64,000 bases of DNA from an uncultured Sphingomonadaceae bacterium (lineage in GTDB: Bacteria; Pseudomonadota; Alphaproteobacteria; Sphingomonadales; Sphingomonadaceae). Location of the stretch: the NCBI GenBank assembly GCA_947493955.1, contig CANLSQ010000001.1:868001-932000 (forward strand), read 5' to 3'. This document shows positions 37,682 to 47,527 of the stretch, piece after piece. A program made the position numbers and the translations under genes. The notes under the pieces are model-generated. The model ran no database searches. It was not told the origin of the DNA and saw nothing but the letters and a program-made list of their open reading frames with translations. The stretch's first letter is position 1; the number at the start of each line of letters is the position of its first letter.

Positions 37682-39073
37682 TTGGACGCTGTTGTCGCTC
37701 TCCTGATAGCTATTGTTACTCTCGTTATTGGCCTAGTTGCAGGCTGGTTTATGGGCGGCCGAGCGGCTTCGGCTTCGAGCAAGGCTGCCGAAGAAACAGC
37801 CACATCACTCAGATCCATGCTGGATGGCGTACAGGCGGAGCGGGATGAAGCGCGATCCGAGCGTGATTCCATTCGCGATGATCGCGATCAGGCGCGGCAA
37901 TCTCTCGCTTCTCTAGAAGCAGATGCGCGTAACCATGAAAAACAGCTGCAGCAATTGACCGAAGCGAAAGAAACGCTGTCTGCACAATTTTCCGAAGTTG
38001 GTGCGAAGATGCTCGAAACCGCCCAGCGCCAGTTTCTGGAACGCGCCGATCAACGGTTTGACCAGGCCAATGAAAAAGGCGGCGAGAAAATCGCCAAGTT
38101 GCTGCAACCGGTTAATGAACGGCTTTCTGCATATGAAGAAAGTATCCGTAAAATCGAGAAAGAACGCACCGAATCCTATGCCGGAATTACGGCAACTATC
38201 GAGCAAGTGCGCCAAGGACAGGACCGCGTGCAGCAGGAGGCGGCACGGCTTGTTAACAGCCTGCGCAACGCGCCAAAGTCGCGCGGACGCTGGGGCGAGC
38301 AGCAGTTAAAAAATGTGCTCGAAACTTGCGGCCTGTCGGAACATACCGATTTTGTGACAGAGCAGAGCATTGACACCGATGAAGGGCGTCTGCGTCCCGA
38401 TGCAGTAATCAGCGTACCGGGTGGCCGAAAGCTGGTCATCGATGCCAAAGTCTCGCTCAATGACTATCAGGACGCGTTTGAGGCGGAGGATGATGATGCG
38501 CGCAGTTTTGCAATGGCGCGGCATTGCAATTCGATGAAAGCTCATATCGATGGCCTGTCCAAAAAAGCCTATTGGGACCAGTTTGAAGATGCGCCCGACT
38601 ATGTGATCATGTTTGTGCCTGGCGAGCATTTCCTTTCCGCTGCGCTGGAGCATGAACCAAATTTATGGGATCATGCTTTCGAGAAAAAGGTACTGCTCGC
38701 GACGCCCACCAATCTGGTGGCGATAGCGCGCACCGTTGCTGGTGTATGGCGGCAGGAGAAAATGGCGGCAGAGGCCAAGCAGATCGGGCAGTTGGGCAAG
38801 GAAATGTATGACCGGCTAGCCGTGGCTGGCGAACATCTCAAACGCATGGGGTCGGGCCTTGGCAGCGCAGTCGGTAATTACAACAAATTTGTCGGCAGTT
38901 TTGAGCGCAACGTCATGGCGACGGGACGGAAGTTTGCGGAACTCAACATCGAGACCGGAAAAAAGGAACTTGAGCCGGTGGCGGAGGTTGAGGCCTTGCC
39001 GCGTTATTCCAACGATGTGGAAGCCGCGCTCATCGAGGACGACCGGGACGTCAAAGACGAAGCTGCAGAATAA
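37682..39073 (+). CDS. rmuC: DNA recombination protein RmuC
   Basis: 463 residues from TTG 37682, which has AAAGGG 7 nt upstream; TTG 37667 is in frame but lacks a site. An N-terminal membrane anchor (VVALLIAIVTLVIGLVAGWF), a long coiled coil (about residues 30-150), then the PD-(D/E)XK-like RmuC domain (SRGRWGEQQLKNVLETCGL; RLRPDAVISVPGGRKLVIDA). RmuC limits recombination between short inverted repeats; its biochemical activity is not settled. Convergent with the lipoprotein gene 31 bases away. Confidence 0.93.
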   Translation: MDAVVALLIAIVTLVIGLVAGWFMGGRAASASSKAAEETATSLRSMLDGVQAERDEARSERDSIRDDRDQARQSLASLEADARNHEKQLQQLTEAKETLSAQFSEVGAKMLETAQRQFLERADQRFDQANEKGGEKIAKLLQPVNERLSAYEESIRKIEKERTESYAGITATIEQVRQGQDRVQQEAARLVNSLRNAPKSRGRWGEQQLKNVLETCGLSEHTDFVTEQSIDTDEGRLRPDAVISVPGGRKLVIDAKVSLNDYQDAFEAEDDDARSFAMARHCNSMKAHIDGLSKKAYWDQFEDAPDYVIMFVPGEHFLSAALEHEPNLWDHAFEKKVLLATPTNLVAIARTVAGVWRQEKMAAEAKQIGQLGKEMYDRLAVAGEHLKRMGSGLGSAVGNYNKFVGSFERNVMATGRKFAELNIETGKKELEPVAEVEALPRYSNDVEAALIEDDRDVKDEAAE

Positions 39074-39104
39074 GCGCCGTCCTAGGACCTGTCTGCAGGG
39101 CAGC

Positions 39105-39515
39105 TTATGGCGTGTCGGGACCGGATAATATCTCGCCGCCGCAACCATCTAGATAACCGGTGCCGCTGACGGCTGTTCTGACCGTATCCGCATATACGCG
39201 GTCACTCATACCATCACTGCATTCTGTGCCGGATGTTATGGTGAGGGTGATGTTATGCTGATCGCTAAAGCCCTTAACTTCCCAGCCTGTTGCAGTTTTT
39301 GTCATCCTTTGCACGGGCAGGGTGAAATCATTGGTTGCTTCCATCGAGCTATAGATGATTTCATCGCCATTGACCTCTACGGCCCAACCTGGCTCTGTGC
39401 CGATGGCTTTATATTCGGACAGTTTTTCTTCGGTTACCGGTGCGTCCTGCGCTTTGTCGCCACAAGCCACCAACAATAACGACAGAACTGGTGTGAGTAA
39501 TATTGCTTTTTTCAT
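39105..39515 (-). CDS. Small lipoprotein, COG3650-like
   Basis: 136 residues with signal peptide and lipobox (LLTPVLSLLLVACGD). The mature part (YKAIGTEPGWAVEVNGDEII, VQRMTKTATGWEVKGF, ITLTITSGTECSDGMSDRVY) matches a small-molecule-stress or envelope lipoprotein family (COG3650-like) of unknown role. Two more Cys (ECSDGM, DGCGG) may form a disulfide. It stands alone between rmuC and the methyltransferase gene. Confidence 0.78.
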   Translation of the reverse strand: MKKAILLTPVLSLLLVACGDKAQDAPVTEEKLSEYKAIGTEPGWAVEVNGDEIIYSSMEATNDFTLPVQRMTKTATGWEVKGFSDQHNITLTITSGTECSDGMSDRVYADTVRTAVSGTGYLDGCGGEILSGPDTP

Positions 39516-39569
39516 GCTTCTCTCTCCCAGAATTGAGATAGCATATTGATCACTATTGATGAACAGCGA

Positions 39570-40382
39570 TTATTTACGCCGTTGGTTTAGCACTTCGTAG
39601 GCCATCACAGCGCTGGCAACCGCCGCGTTGAGGCTGTCGGCCTTGCCCATCATCGGCATTTTTACAAGCGTATCGCAAGCGCCTTCATATTCGTTTGGCA
39701 AACCCTGTGCTTCGTTGCCAATCAGCAGAAATGTAGGGGCTTTATACTTCACCGATTGATAGTCTTTGTCGGTATTCAGACTGGTTCCGACCAGCTGACC
39801 TTCACCGGCGCGCAGCCATCCGATAAATTCGTCCCACGGAGCCTGTGATATATTCTGGGTGAATATTGCACCCATGCTGGCCCGCACCGCTTCAACCGAG
39901 AAGGGATCGACACAGTCATCGATCAGTATCAATCCGCCAGCGCCCACTGCATCGCCGGTGCGTAAAATGGTCCCCAGATTGCCAGGATCGCGGAGTGCCT
40001 GGGCGACGAGCCAGATTCCGGAATCGCCGCGATCAAGCTCATTCAGCGGCGTAGGATGATCTTCGTAAATGCCGATAATCGATTGCGGATTGGATTTGCC
40101 GGACAGCTTGGCAATAATCGCCTCGCTGGTTTCAATCACTTCGCCACCAGCGTCGAAAGTTGCCTGTTCGATTTTCTGAGCTAGCGGGTGAAGGTCTGTA
40201 TCCTCAACAACTACCAGTAATTTCGGGGTTTTGCCCGCTTCCAGCGCCTCGGTCAGGATGCGCAGGCCTTCGGCAAGAAAATGGCCTTCGCGCTTGCGAT
40301 GTTTCTTCTCGCGCAGGCTTTTGAGACGCTTGATCGTCGGATTGGAAAAGCCGGTAATCTGGCGACGTTCAGAGGCAGACAT
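39570..40382 (-). CDS. SpoU/TrmH-family RNA 2'-O-methyltransferase
   Basis: 270 residues: an N-terminal RNA-binding substrate domain (NPTIKRLKSLREKKHRKREG, HFLAEGLRILTEAL), then the SPOUT knot with LVAQALRDPGNLGTILRTGD, FSVEAVRASMGAIF and LLIGNEAQGLP, MMGKADSLNAAVA. It methylates rRNA or tRNA ribose; the exact target cannot be told. Last gene of the chvI-chvG-hprK-rapZ-EIIA-HPr string, 5 bases after HPr. Confidence 0.93.
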   Translation of the reverse strand: MSASERRQITGFSNPTIKRLKSLREKKHRKREGHFLAEGLRILTEALEAGKTPKLLVVVEDTDLHPLAQKIEQATFDAGGEVIETSEAIIAKLSGKSNPQSIIGIYEDHPTPLNELDRGDSGIWLVAQALRDPGNLGTILRTGDAVGAGGLILIDDCVDPFSVEAVRASMGAIFTQNISQAPWDEFIGWLRAGEGQLVGTSLNTDKDYQSVKYKAPTFLLIGNEAQGLPNEYEGACDTLVKMPMMGKADSLNAAVASAVMAYEVLNQRRK

Positions 40383-40387
40383 GGGCC

Positions 40388-40666
40388 TTAATCCTCGCCA
40401 AAGCCGTCAACGACTAACCCGGCCAGTTTATCCAGAGCGCTTTCGGCCTGATCACCGGCGACGATAATTTCGACGCTGTCTCCTTTGGCGGCACCCAGCA
40501 TCATCAAACCCATGATCGATGTTCCGGTTACTTCAGTACCGTCCTTGCCAACCTTGACCGTCAGGCCTTCCGGCAATTTGCTGACATAAGTTACAAATTT
40601 TGCACTGGCTCTGGCATGAAGCCCGCGATTATTGGTGATGGCGACGGTCCGGCGATATTCGCTCAC
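40388..40666 (-). CDS. ptsH: Phosphocarrier protein HPr
   Basis: 92 residues with the EI-dependent phosphorylation His in NRGLHARASAKFV and the HPr kinase target Ser in GTSIMGLMMLGAAKG. Part of a regulatory PTS with EIIA(Man) and HprK rather than sugar transport; no permease is present. Its start overlaps the EIIA stop by 4 bases. Confidence 0.95.
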   Translation of the reverse strand: MSEYRRTVAITNNRGLHARASAKFVTYVSKLPEGLTVKVGKDGTEVTGTSIMGLMMLGAAKGDSVEIIVAGDQAESALDKLAGLVVDGFGED

Positions 40667-41067
40667 GCGTCACTTCCAAGAATTTCAGAAGCAACACTAA
40701 TATATTTTTGACCGGCTTCCCTGGCGGCCGTAACGGCGTCACTCACATCCATGCATTTGCGCGCGCCATCCAGGCGGATAAGCATTGGCAGATTGACGCC
40801 GGCGATCACCTCGACCTTGCCCTTGTCCATCAGTGAAATGGCGAGATTGGAAGGTGTTCCGCCAAATAAATCGGTGAGAATGATAACGCCTTTTCCATTC
40901 TGGACCTTTTCGATGGAGTCGGCAATTTCCTGACGCCGCTCTTCCATGTCATCATGCGGGCCGATGCAAACGGGCAGAATCGCTTTTTGCGGGCCAACCA
41001 CATGTTCCATTGCGGTGATAAATTCGTCAGCCAAACGGCCATGGGTAACAAGAACCAAACCGATCAT
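40663..41067 (-). CDS. PTS mannose-family EIIA component
   Basis: 134 residues with the phosphorylated His in LVLVTHGRLADEF and the family segment GVIILTDLFGGTPSNLA. It accepts phosphate from HPr. In alphaproteobacteria this protein works in regulation, without IIB/IIC partners. Located between rapZ (5-base gap) and ptsH (overlap). Confidence 0.94.
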   Translation of the reverse strand: MIGLVLVTHGRLADEFITAMEHVVGPQKAILPVCIGPHDDMEERRQEIADSIEKVQNGKGVIILTDLFGGTPSNLAISLMDKGKVEVIAGVNLPMLIRLDGARKCMDVSDAVTAAREAGQKYISVASEILGSDA

Positions 41068-41072
41068 TGCGA

Positions 41073-42008
41073 TTAAATACCCTTATTTCCGTTCAGATCC
41101 TGCATGGCTTCGAGCGCTTCCATTGGCCGTGATGCCAGATTGCGATGGAGGACAGTGGGCGAAAATCCGGCGGCATGCAAGTTTTTGCTGAGCACTTCGG
41201 CAATATGTACCGATCTGTGACGACCACCGGTGCAGCCTATTCCGATATTGACATAGGCTTTGCCCGCCTTGACATATTTGGGAAGCAGAAACTTGAGCAT
41301 TTCTTCAAATTTTTCCAATGCTTCGGCATAGGCGGGGTCTTTGGCAATATAGTCTGCGACTGGCGCGTCGAGCCCGGTCATCAACTTCAAATCCGCATCC
41401 CAAAAGGGATTGGATAGAAAACGTACATCGAACAACAGGTCGATATTATTGGGCAGGCCGCGTGAAAAGCCAAAGCTGGTGATCGTCACGGTTGTGATAT
41501 CGGTGTCCTGCAAACTGAATTCTTCGCGAATCCGGCCCTGCAGGTCATTGGCGGACAAATCACTGCTGTCGATGATATGATCTGCCCAGCGCCTGATCGG
41601 TTCAAACTGACTGCGTTCCAGTGCAATTCCATCTTTCGCAGGGCGGTCCAGGGCGAGGGGGTGTCGCCGCCGGGTTTCTCCATAGCGGCGCTCCAGTTCG
41701 CTGCCGGCACAATCCAGATAGAGCGTGGAGATATGATAATCTTCATTCTCTTGCAGGCTTTTAATACGCTTGATCAGATTTTCTGGGTCAAAGCCGCGGG
41801 TCCGACTGTCAAAACCCAGTGCCAGTGGTGGATCCTTGTCGCCGCGCGAGCTGGATGGCGGCGTCTTTAGCAAGCCTTCGAGCAACCGGATCGGGAAATT
41901 ATCAACGGTTTCCCAGCCGATATCCTCCAGTGTTTTGAGCGCTGTGGTCTTGCCGGCGCCAGACAGGCCCGTGATCAGCAGGACATGCTTGGTATCTGCC
42001 GTTTTCAT
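41073..42008 (-). CDS. rapZ: RNase adapter / nucleotide-binding protein RapZ
   Basis: 311 residues. Walker A GLSGAGKTTALKTLEDIGW, the DNFP motif (VDNFPIRLLEGLL), and the C-terminal domain with VNIGIGCTGGRHRSVHIAE. In enterobacteria RapZ adapts RNase E to an sRNA; in alphaproteobacteria its role is less clear. It overlaps hprK by 4 bases and is followed by the EIIA gene, a standard alphaproteobacterial order. Confidence 0.95.
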   Translation of the reverse strand: MKTADTKHVLLITGLSGAGKTTALKTLEDIGWETVDNFPIRLLEGLLKTPPSSSRGDKDPPLALGFDSRTRGFDPENLIKRIKSLQENEDYHISTLYLDCAGSELERRYGETRRRHPLALDRPAKDGIALERSQFEPIRRWADHIIDSSDLSANDLQGRIREEFSLQDTDITTVTITSFGFSRGLPNNIDLLFDVRFLSNPFWDADLKLMTGLDAPVADYIAKDPAYAEALEKFEEMLKFLLPKYVKAGKAYVNIGIGCTGGRHRSVHIAEVLSKNLHAAGFSPTVLHRNLASRPMEALEAMQDLNGNKGI

Positions 42009-42439
42009 GTGCCGCTGGCCCCTTGCAGCAGCCGCTTGAGAGCGATTTCCACCTTGATCGGCGCACTTGCCTCCAAAGGATTTATGCTGATTGTGGGAAT
42101 AGCGATGGTCATGATTGTCTCTGTCTGGCTATCCAGGGGAAAGCGATCGGGTTGTGGTTTTAGATGTACTTGCAGCATTAGCGGAATGCCCGACACATGG
42201 GCATAGTCAAAAATACCCAATGACCGGATTTCAATTTTTCCGGCTATCTTGGCAGGCGCAGTCAATAATATCTGGTCATGGTCCAGCGAAAGGTCAACAT
42301 AGTCGTCGCTGATCAGGAGAGCACCACGATCAATCAATCGCAAGGCAAGGTCCGATTTTCCTGATCCGGAAGTGCCGGTGATCATCACACCCGCGCCGTC
42401 GATGGCGATACAACTGGCGTGATGCGTTTCCTTTGTCAT
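42005..42439 (-). CDS. hprK: Short HPr kinase/phosphorylase
   Basis: 144 residues, less than half of the Gram-positive enzyme because the N-terminal domain is absent, as is normal in alphaproteobacteria. P-loop MITGTSGSGKSDLAL, LLISDDYVDL, and the C-terminal signature (SLGIFDYAHVSGIPL, VHLKPQPDRFP). It phosphorylates HPr on Ser. Placed directly after the sensor kinase chvG (4-base overlap), which couples PTS state and envelope signalling in one transcript. Confidence 0.93.
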   Translation of the reverse strand: MTKETHHASCIAIDGAGVMITGTSGSGKSDLALRLIDRGALLISDDYVDLSLDHDQILLTAPAKIAGKIEIRSLGIFDYAHVSGIPLMLQVHLKPQPDRFPLDSQTETIMTIAIPTISINPLEASAPIKVEIALKRLLQGASGT

Positions 42440-44025
42440 TCCTCTGCCTTGGGCAATCGGATTTCAAAGCAGGCACCTTGTTGACCATCTGGTCGATCAA
42501 TGGCCCGGACAGTACCTTCATGTCCTTCAATTATCGTTTTGGCGATGGCGAGACCGAGTCCGCTATGCTTGCCAAATGCTTCCTCTGCCGGTCGGTCAGA
42601 ATGAAAGCGGTTGAAGATATTCTGCCGCAGCTCCACAGCTATACCAGGGCCCTGGTCCGATACTTGAATCACGACTTCGTCTGCGTCCGGCGTAGCGAGA
42701 ATCTCGATTAGCCCGTCTGCCGGCGAAAAGGACACGGCATTGTCAAGAATATTGCTGAAAACACGCTCCAGCCGATCGTCATCTCCCATAACCGTGGCAA
42801 CACCGCGACCCGGACGGGCAAAGGCAATCTTGATGTTTTTATTGGTATCGCGCTGCTCACGGGCGGCGAGCAGCTGGTCAAGCATTTTGCCGATATCGAC
42901 CCGCTCAAATTTTGCGCGGGCCAGTTGAGCATCGACGCGGGATGCTTCGGAAATATCGTTGATCAACCGGTCAATCCTGCGCACATCGTCATTGGCGACA
43001 TCCAGAAGCTGACGCCTGAGATCGGGGTCATCGACTCGGTCCAGTCCTTCCAATGCAGAGCGCAGAGAGGCGAGTGGATTTTTTATTTCATGGCTGACAT
43101 CTGCTGCGAACGCTTCGGTCGCGTCGATGCGATAGCGCAGGGCGCCGCTCATGTCGGCAAGTGCACGAGCCAACTGACCAATTTCATCGCGTCTGCCAGG
43201 CATACGGGGAACTGTGATTTCAGGCTCTCGGCCCAGCCGGACACGAATGGCGGCGCGGGCGAGTTTCCTAATTGGTCGGACGATTGTCCGGGCAAGGAAA
43301 AGCGACAATAATACTGAAACAATCGCGGTCAGGAAAATCACCAGCACGACATTGGCTCGTTCTGCCCGCACGATCCGGGTGATGTCCCGTGCGTTACTGG
43401 TCAGCAGAAGAACTTCATTGCTGCTTGGCAAGCGGGCTGCTGCGATGATCACAGGAGTGCGATCAGGTGCGTAGCGAACGGCGCTATTGGGTTGCTGTTC
43501 CTCCGACAGAAGCTCAATCTCCGGCCAGGACGATCCGATATCATCATCGGGCTCTATGAATGCAGTGATCGGTTTGCTGAGAACAATCAACTCTATCGAT
43601 TGATCCAACGCCCGGGCTACATCTTTCTGCCAGGGCTCTGTTTCCGGATCCCTGAATTGGTAGGTGGGGTCCGCCAACTCGAAACTGTCGACTATTTTTG
43701 CGCCGCTTTCGTCATACAGGCGCAAGCGGCTCTCCAGATGTGTCGCAAATTCGGTGATAAGGTCTTGCCGGTTTTCAGGTGTTTGGAGGTTCAGGGCATC
43801 ACTGATGATCTGGGTCTGAAGGCGAGCCTGGCTGAGCCGCTCGTCGGTTAGTTCATCGCGATAGTTATCAAGATAGAAAAGGCTGCCGGCGAGCAAAGCG
43901 ATAGCGAGGATATTGACCGCCAATATACGAGTGGTCAGCGACAGCCGCGCAGACCATCGCAGGGAAAGCTCAGGGTCATCGACACCGGCTGCAGACTTAT
44001 TCGTTGTAGCGATAACCGGCTCCAT
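42436..44025 (-). CDS. chvG: Sensor histidine kinase ChvG
   Basis: 529 residues from ATG 44025, which overlaps the chvI 3' end by 29 bases; an earlier Met at 44064 is possible. Two membrane helices ([16 protein letters not shown] and [20 protein letters not shown]) flank a periplasmic sensor; then HAMP, the H-box [20 protein letters not shown], and the ATPase domain ([38 protein letters not shown]). ChvG/ExoS-type kinases respond to acid and envelope stress and control polysaccharide synthesis in relatives. Confidence 0.93.
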   Translation of the reverse strand: MEPVIATTNKSAAGVDDPELSLRWSARLSLTTRILAVNILAIALLAGSLFYLDNYRDELTDERLSQARLQTQIISDALNLQTPENRQDLITEFATHLESRLRLYDESGAKIVDSFELADPTYQFRDPETEPWQKDVARALDQSIELIVLSKPITAFIEPDDDIGSSWPEIELLSEEQQPNSAVRYAPDRTPVIIAAARLPSSNEVLLLTSNARDITRIVRAERANVVLVIFLTAIVSVLLSLFLARTIVRPIRKLARAAIRVRLGREPEITVPRMPGRRDEIGQLARALADMSGALRYRIDATEAFAADVSHEIKNPLASLRSALEGLDRVDDPDLRRQLLDVANDDVRRIDRLINDISEASRVDAQLARAKFERVDIGKMLDQLLAAREQRDTNKNIKIAFARPGRGVATVMGDDDRLERVFSNILDNAVSFSPADGLIEILATPDADEVVIQVSDQGPGIAVELRQNIFNRFHSDRPAEEAFGKHSGLGLAIAKTIIEGHEGTVRAIDRPDGQQGACFEIRLPKAEE

Positions 44026-44701
44026 AGAGCGTGTCGATGGCATCAAATTCCGAGTCAACTTCACGGAATTTGCGGCGCAGTCGTTTTATGTGGCTGTCGA
44101 TAGTTCGGTCGTCCACATAGACATCATCCTGATAAGCGGCGTCCATCAACTGATTGCGACTTTTTACGACGCCGGGCCGGTTGGCCAGCGTTTCCAATAT
44201 CATGAATTCTGTTACAGTGAGTGTAACGTTGTTGCCATTCCATTTGACGAGGTGTCGAGCCGGGTCCATTTCCAGACCGCCGCGGACAAGGGGTTCCAAT
44301 CCCTCCGTATCGGCTTCTTCATCCGATAATTTAACCAGTTCAGCCCGGCGCAAAATTGATTTCACCCGGGCAATCAGCAGCCGTTGTGAAAATGGTTTCT
44401 TGATATAATCATCAGCCCCCATGGCGAGACCAAGGGCTTCATCCAGTTCCTCGTCCTTTGAGGTCAGGAAAATGACCGGCAGATTGCTTTTTTCACGAAC
44501 CCGGCGGAGCAGCTCCAGACCGTCCATTTTTGGCATCTTGATATCAAAAATGCCCAGATCCGGCGGGTTATCCAATATCGCCTGCAGGGCTGCCTCACTG
44601 TCGGAATAGACCCGTGTTACAAAGCCTTCCGCCTGCATCGCTATGGATACAGAGGTCAATATATTCCGATCATCATCAACAAGGGCGATATTGGCGGCCA
44701 T
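43997..44701 (-). CDS. chvI: Response regulator ChvI
   Basis: 234 residues from ATG 44701 ([19 protein letters not shown]). OmpR/PhoB type: receiver with DDD pocket, phospho-Asp in [13 protein letters not shown] and FLTSKD, then a winged helix ([33 protein letters not shown]). First gene of the leftward operon and divergent from pckA. ChvI is known in related bacteria to regulate exopolysaccharide, motility and pckA. Confidence 0.95.
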   Translation of the reverse strand: MAANIALVDDDRNILTSVSIAMQAEGFVTRVYSDSEAALQAILDNPPDLGIFDIKMPKMDGLELLRRVREKSNLPVIFLTSKDEELDEALGLAMGADDYIKKPFSQRLLIARVKSILRRAELVKLSDEEADTEGLEPLVRGGLEMDPARHLVKWNGNNVTLTVTEFMILETLANRPGVVKSRNQLMDAAYQDDVYVDDRTIDSHIKRLRRKFREVDSEFDAIDTLYGAGYRYNE

Positions 44702-44732
44702 CAAATGGGTTATCCTGTGACTATCTCTAAAC

Positions 44733-44860
44733 TTCAACTTTATGTTGATATTCGACCTAGTTGAAGCGCTCCGCCTGTACAAGCATGCATCTGCTGGAAT
44801 GGCGGCCAGCCAGGAGCGAACATATTTATCTTTCGGCATGGTTTCAACTTATGCTGATAT
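44733..44860. promoter_or_regulatory. Two copies of TTCAACTT(T)ATGyTGATAT in chvI-pckA spacer
   Basis: Copies at 44733-44751 and 44843-44860 lie in the same orientation, 110 bases apart, within the 278-base divergent region. The first holds a perfect inverted repeat TCAAC-TTTAT-GTTGA; the second differs at one arm base and lacks one T in the centre. This is the pattern of an operator bound by a dimeric regulator, with ChvI itself the obvious candidate. Confidence 0.5.
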
Positions 44861-44979
44861 GATGGTATTGATTATCACTTAGGTAATTTGACCGACTCGT
44901 TTTGGTGAGTTAAGCGCCTCACCAAACCTGCCGAATCCGGCAACCGCCCATTCCTAGTTCAAGCCATAGGGGAATAACC

Positions 44980-46587
44980 GTGCCAAAAGTGTCGTCCGTA
45001 ACTTTAAATGATCAAGGCTTTGCCACAGCCGCAGAGCAGCACTGGAATCTCGGCGCGCCCGCTTTGGTGGAAGCTGCGGTTTCTCGCGGTGAAGGGCATT
45101 TGGCAAAAGATGGTCCTCTGGTTGTTGAAACCGGGAAACATACCGGTCGCTCGGCCAACGATAAATTCATCGTTCGCGATGGCGAGACGGAAGATAGTGT
45201 TTGGTGGGGCAAGACCAATGTCAGCATGACACCGGAGCATTTTGCAGCACTTAAGGAAGATTTCCTCAAAGCCGTTGCAGATAAAGAGACGCTGTTTGTG
45301 CAGGATCTTTTTGGCGGCTCGCAACCGGAGCACCGGGTCAATGTTCGGGTGATCAACGAGCTTGCCTGGCATAATCTGTTTATCCGTACGATGCTGGTTC
45401 GGCCGACGGCTGATGAGCTACCCGGTTTCGCTCCGGAATATACGATTATCGATTTACCGAGTTTCAAGGCTGATCCAGAACGGCATGGCACACGCAGCGA
45501 GACAGTCATCGCGGTGAACCTCACCGAAAAACTGATTCTGATCGGTGGCACGGCATATGCCGGCGAAATGAAAAAATCAGTATTCGGTTTGCTCAACTAT
45601 CTGCTGCCGCTCGATTCGGTAATGCCGATGCACTGTTCGGCGAATATGGGGCCGGAAGGCGATACAGCAATTTTCTTTGGCTTGTCCGGTACCGGCAAGA
45701 CGACCCTGTCCGCTGATGCGAGCCGTACCCTGATAGGCGATGACGAGCATGGCTGGTCTGATACCGCGGTCTTCAACTTTGAAGGCGGTTGCTATGCCAA
45801 GATGATCCGCTTGTCGGAAGAAGCCGAACCTGAAATTTACGCAACCACCCGCCGTTTTGGCACGGTGCTGGAAAATGTCGTGATGGATCCGGAGACCCGG
45901 GAACTTGATTTTGATGACAATAGCAAAGCTGAAAATACCCGCGGAGCCTATCCGATCGATTATATTCCCAACACTTCCGAAAAGAACATGGGACCGGTTC
46001 CAAAGAATATCATCATGCTGACCGCTGACGCATTTGGTGTTCTGCCTCCGATTTCGCGATTGACGCCAGAGCAGGCCATGTATCACTTCCTGTCCGGCTA
46101 TACTGCCAAGGTGGCGGGCACGGAAATCGGCGTGACCGAGCCTGAAGCGACTTTCTCGACCTGCTTCGGTGCACCGTTCATGCCGCGTCATCCGTCTGTC
46201 TACGGCAATCTATTGAAGGAACGCATTGCCAAAGGCGGTGTGCGGTGCTGGCTGGTGAATACCGGTTGGACCGGCGGTAAATATGGCGAGGGCAACCGGA
46301 TGCCGATCAAGGCCACGCGTGCCTTGTTGAACGCAGCTCTAGACGGCAGCCTGAATGATGGCGATTTCCGGAGTGACGATAATTTCGGTTTTGAAGTACC
46401 GGTATCGGTTCCCGGTGTTGATAGCGCGATCCTTGATCCGCGTTCGACCTGGTCAGACAAGGCGGCTTATGATGAAACGGCCCAGAAGCTGGTGAACTTG
46501 TTCATCGACAATTTTGAGCAATTTGCGGAACATGTTGACCAGAATGTTCGGGAAGCCGCTCCAATCGCGGCTACAGAAGCCGCTTAA
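44980..46587 (+). CDS. pckA: Phosphoenolpyruvate carboxykinase (ATP)
   Basis: 535 residues from GTG 44980 with AGGGGA upstream. ATP-type PckA: kinase-1a loop [14 protein letters not shown], metal site [10 protein letters not shown], and [14 protein letters not shown]. It makes PEP from oxaloacetate for gluconeogenesis, which also supplies sugar precursors for polysaccharide. The divergent chvI neighbour is conserved across alphaproteobacteria. Confidence 0.97.
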   Translation: MPKVSSVTLNDQGFATAAEQHWNLGAPALVEAAVSRGEGHLAKDGPLVVETGKHTGRSANDKFIVRDGETEDSVWWGKTNVSMTPEHFAALKEDFLKAVADKETLFVQDLFGGSQPEHRVNVRVINELAWHNLFIRTMLVRPTADELPGFAPEYTIIDLPSFKADPERHGTRSETVIAVNLTEKLILIGGTAYAGEMKKSVFGLLNYLLPLDSVMPMHCSANMGPEGDTAIFFGLSGTGKTTLSADASRTLIGDDEHGWSDTAVFNFEGGCYAKMIRLSEEAEPEIYATTRRFGTVLENVVMDPETRELDFDDNSKAENTRGAYPIDYIPNTSEKNMGPVPKNIIMLTADAFGVLPPISRLTPEQAMYHFLSGYTAKVAGTEIGVTEPEATFSTCFGAPFMPRHPSVYGNLLKERIAKGGVRCWLVNTGWTGGKYGEGNRMPIKATRALLNAALDGSLNDGDFRSDDNFGFEVPVSVPGVDSAILDPRSTWSDKAAYDETAQKLVNLFIDNFEQFAEHVDQNVREAAPIAATEAA

Positions 46588-46603
46588 GTCATAGTATGTT
46601 TGA

Positions 46604-47329
46604 TTAATGCAATTGTTGCGGTTTGTCCGCGACAATTGCAACTTCAACCATTGAGCCGTCGGTTTGGGGTGTTATCAGGAGTTTCTCTCCCCGAACAAAG
46701 CCGTCTGTCTCGATTTTTTTTTCGATTTTGCCGTTCGTGGCAATATCGTGGGCGATCCTGACCAGTCGTTTGACCACTTCATTCGGTTCATAGCCGTCCG
46801 GACTGGTGATCCTTATTTCTTGTCCGGAAAAATAGGACAGGCCGGATGTCTCGAATTCGCCCTTTGCGGTTTCCGATATGGCGATTTGAGAGAGCACCGG
46901 AAATGGACCGCCGGAGATGTAATGATCGGTCGACCCAACAAAATACTCAAATCCGACATGCAATCCAGCCGGCCGCCAGACAATGGTGCGCGCGTTGACT
47001 GATTGGCCAACATATCGAGCCAGTTTCAACAAGGCGCGATTAACAGTATCGCTATGCTTTGCCGCTCCGATGTGTTTGCCTGGTTTAATGCCGATGCCTG
47101 CCAGTTTTTTTTCCGAAGCTTCACAGAAAATATGATCCAGATCGGCAATTGACAGGTTTTGACTAATCTCTTCGGCACTGTAGTGGATCAGCTCAAAACC
47201 CATGCCGCCAGTCATTACTTCCAACCGGTCGCGACTTTGATATTGCGAGGGTGTAAGGCTGATACCCTCTGACATCTTACCGGAAACCGAGAGGTCCGCC
47301 AGACGGAATGTCGGGGGAATATCCGCCAT
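46604..47329 (-). CDS. Conserved hypothetical protein (DUF4261-like?)
   Basis: 241 residues from ATG 47329 (MADIPPTFRLADL); an earlier Met at 47356 is less natural. No signal peptide or membrane helix. Segments such as RTIVWRPAGLHVGFEYFVG, GGPFPVLSQIAISE and FETSGLSYFSGQEIRI resemble DUF4261 proteins, a family of unknown function, but I hold this loosely. Charged, mixed alpha/beta composition suggests a cytoplasmic globular protein. It is convergent with pckA; a hairpin covers both 3' ends. Confidence 0.6.
   Translation of the reverse strand: MADIPPTFRLADLSVSGKMSEGISLTPSQYQSRDRLEVMTGGMGFELIHYSAEEISQNLSIADLDHIFCEASEKKLAGIGIKPGKHIGAAKHSDTVNRALLKLARYVGQSVNARTIVWRPAGLHVGFEYFVGSTDHYISGGPFPVLSQIAISETAKGEFETSGLSYFSGQEIRITSPDGYEPNEVVKRLVRIAHDIATNGKIEKKIETDGFVRGEKLLITPQTDGSMVEVAIVADKPQQLH
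46609..46639. terminator. Hairpin at convergent pckA / hypothetical 3' ends
   Basis: GCAATTGTTGCG pairs with CGCGACAATTGC (12 bp, one G-U) around a 7-nt loop. No clear T-run follows on either strand, so terminator activity is uncertain. It overlaps the final codons of the leftward gene. Confidence 0.4.
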
Positions 47330-47527
47330 AATCAATAGTGGGAGATCGCTTTGCACCCTTGGTCCTTGTCTGTTGTAATCCCAGATATGTTCTTTTTATG
47401 TTCTTTGTTAAACTTGTCCATAGCATAATCATCCATCTTGTCGAACTTCATCCATATCGGATGGGTTGTGATCATGGCTTGAAATCAGTTCATTATAACT
47501 GCAGTATTTTTGAAAAGGAGCGGACTA

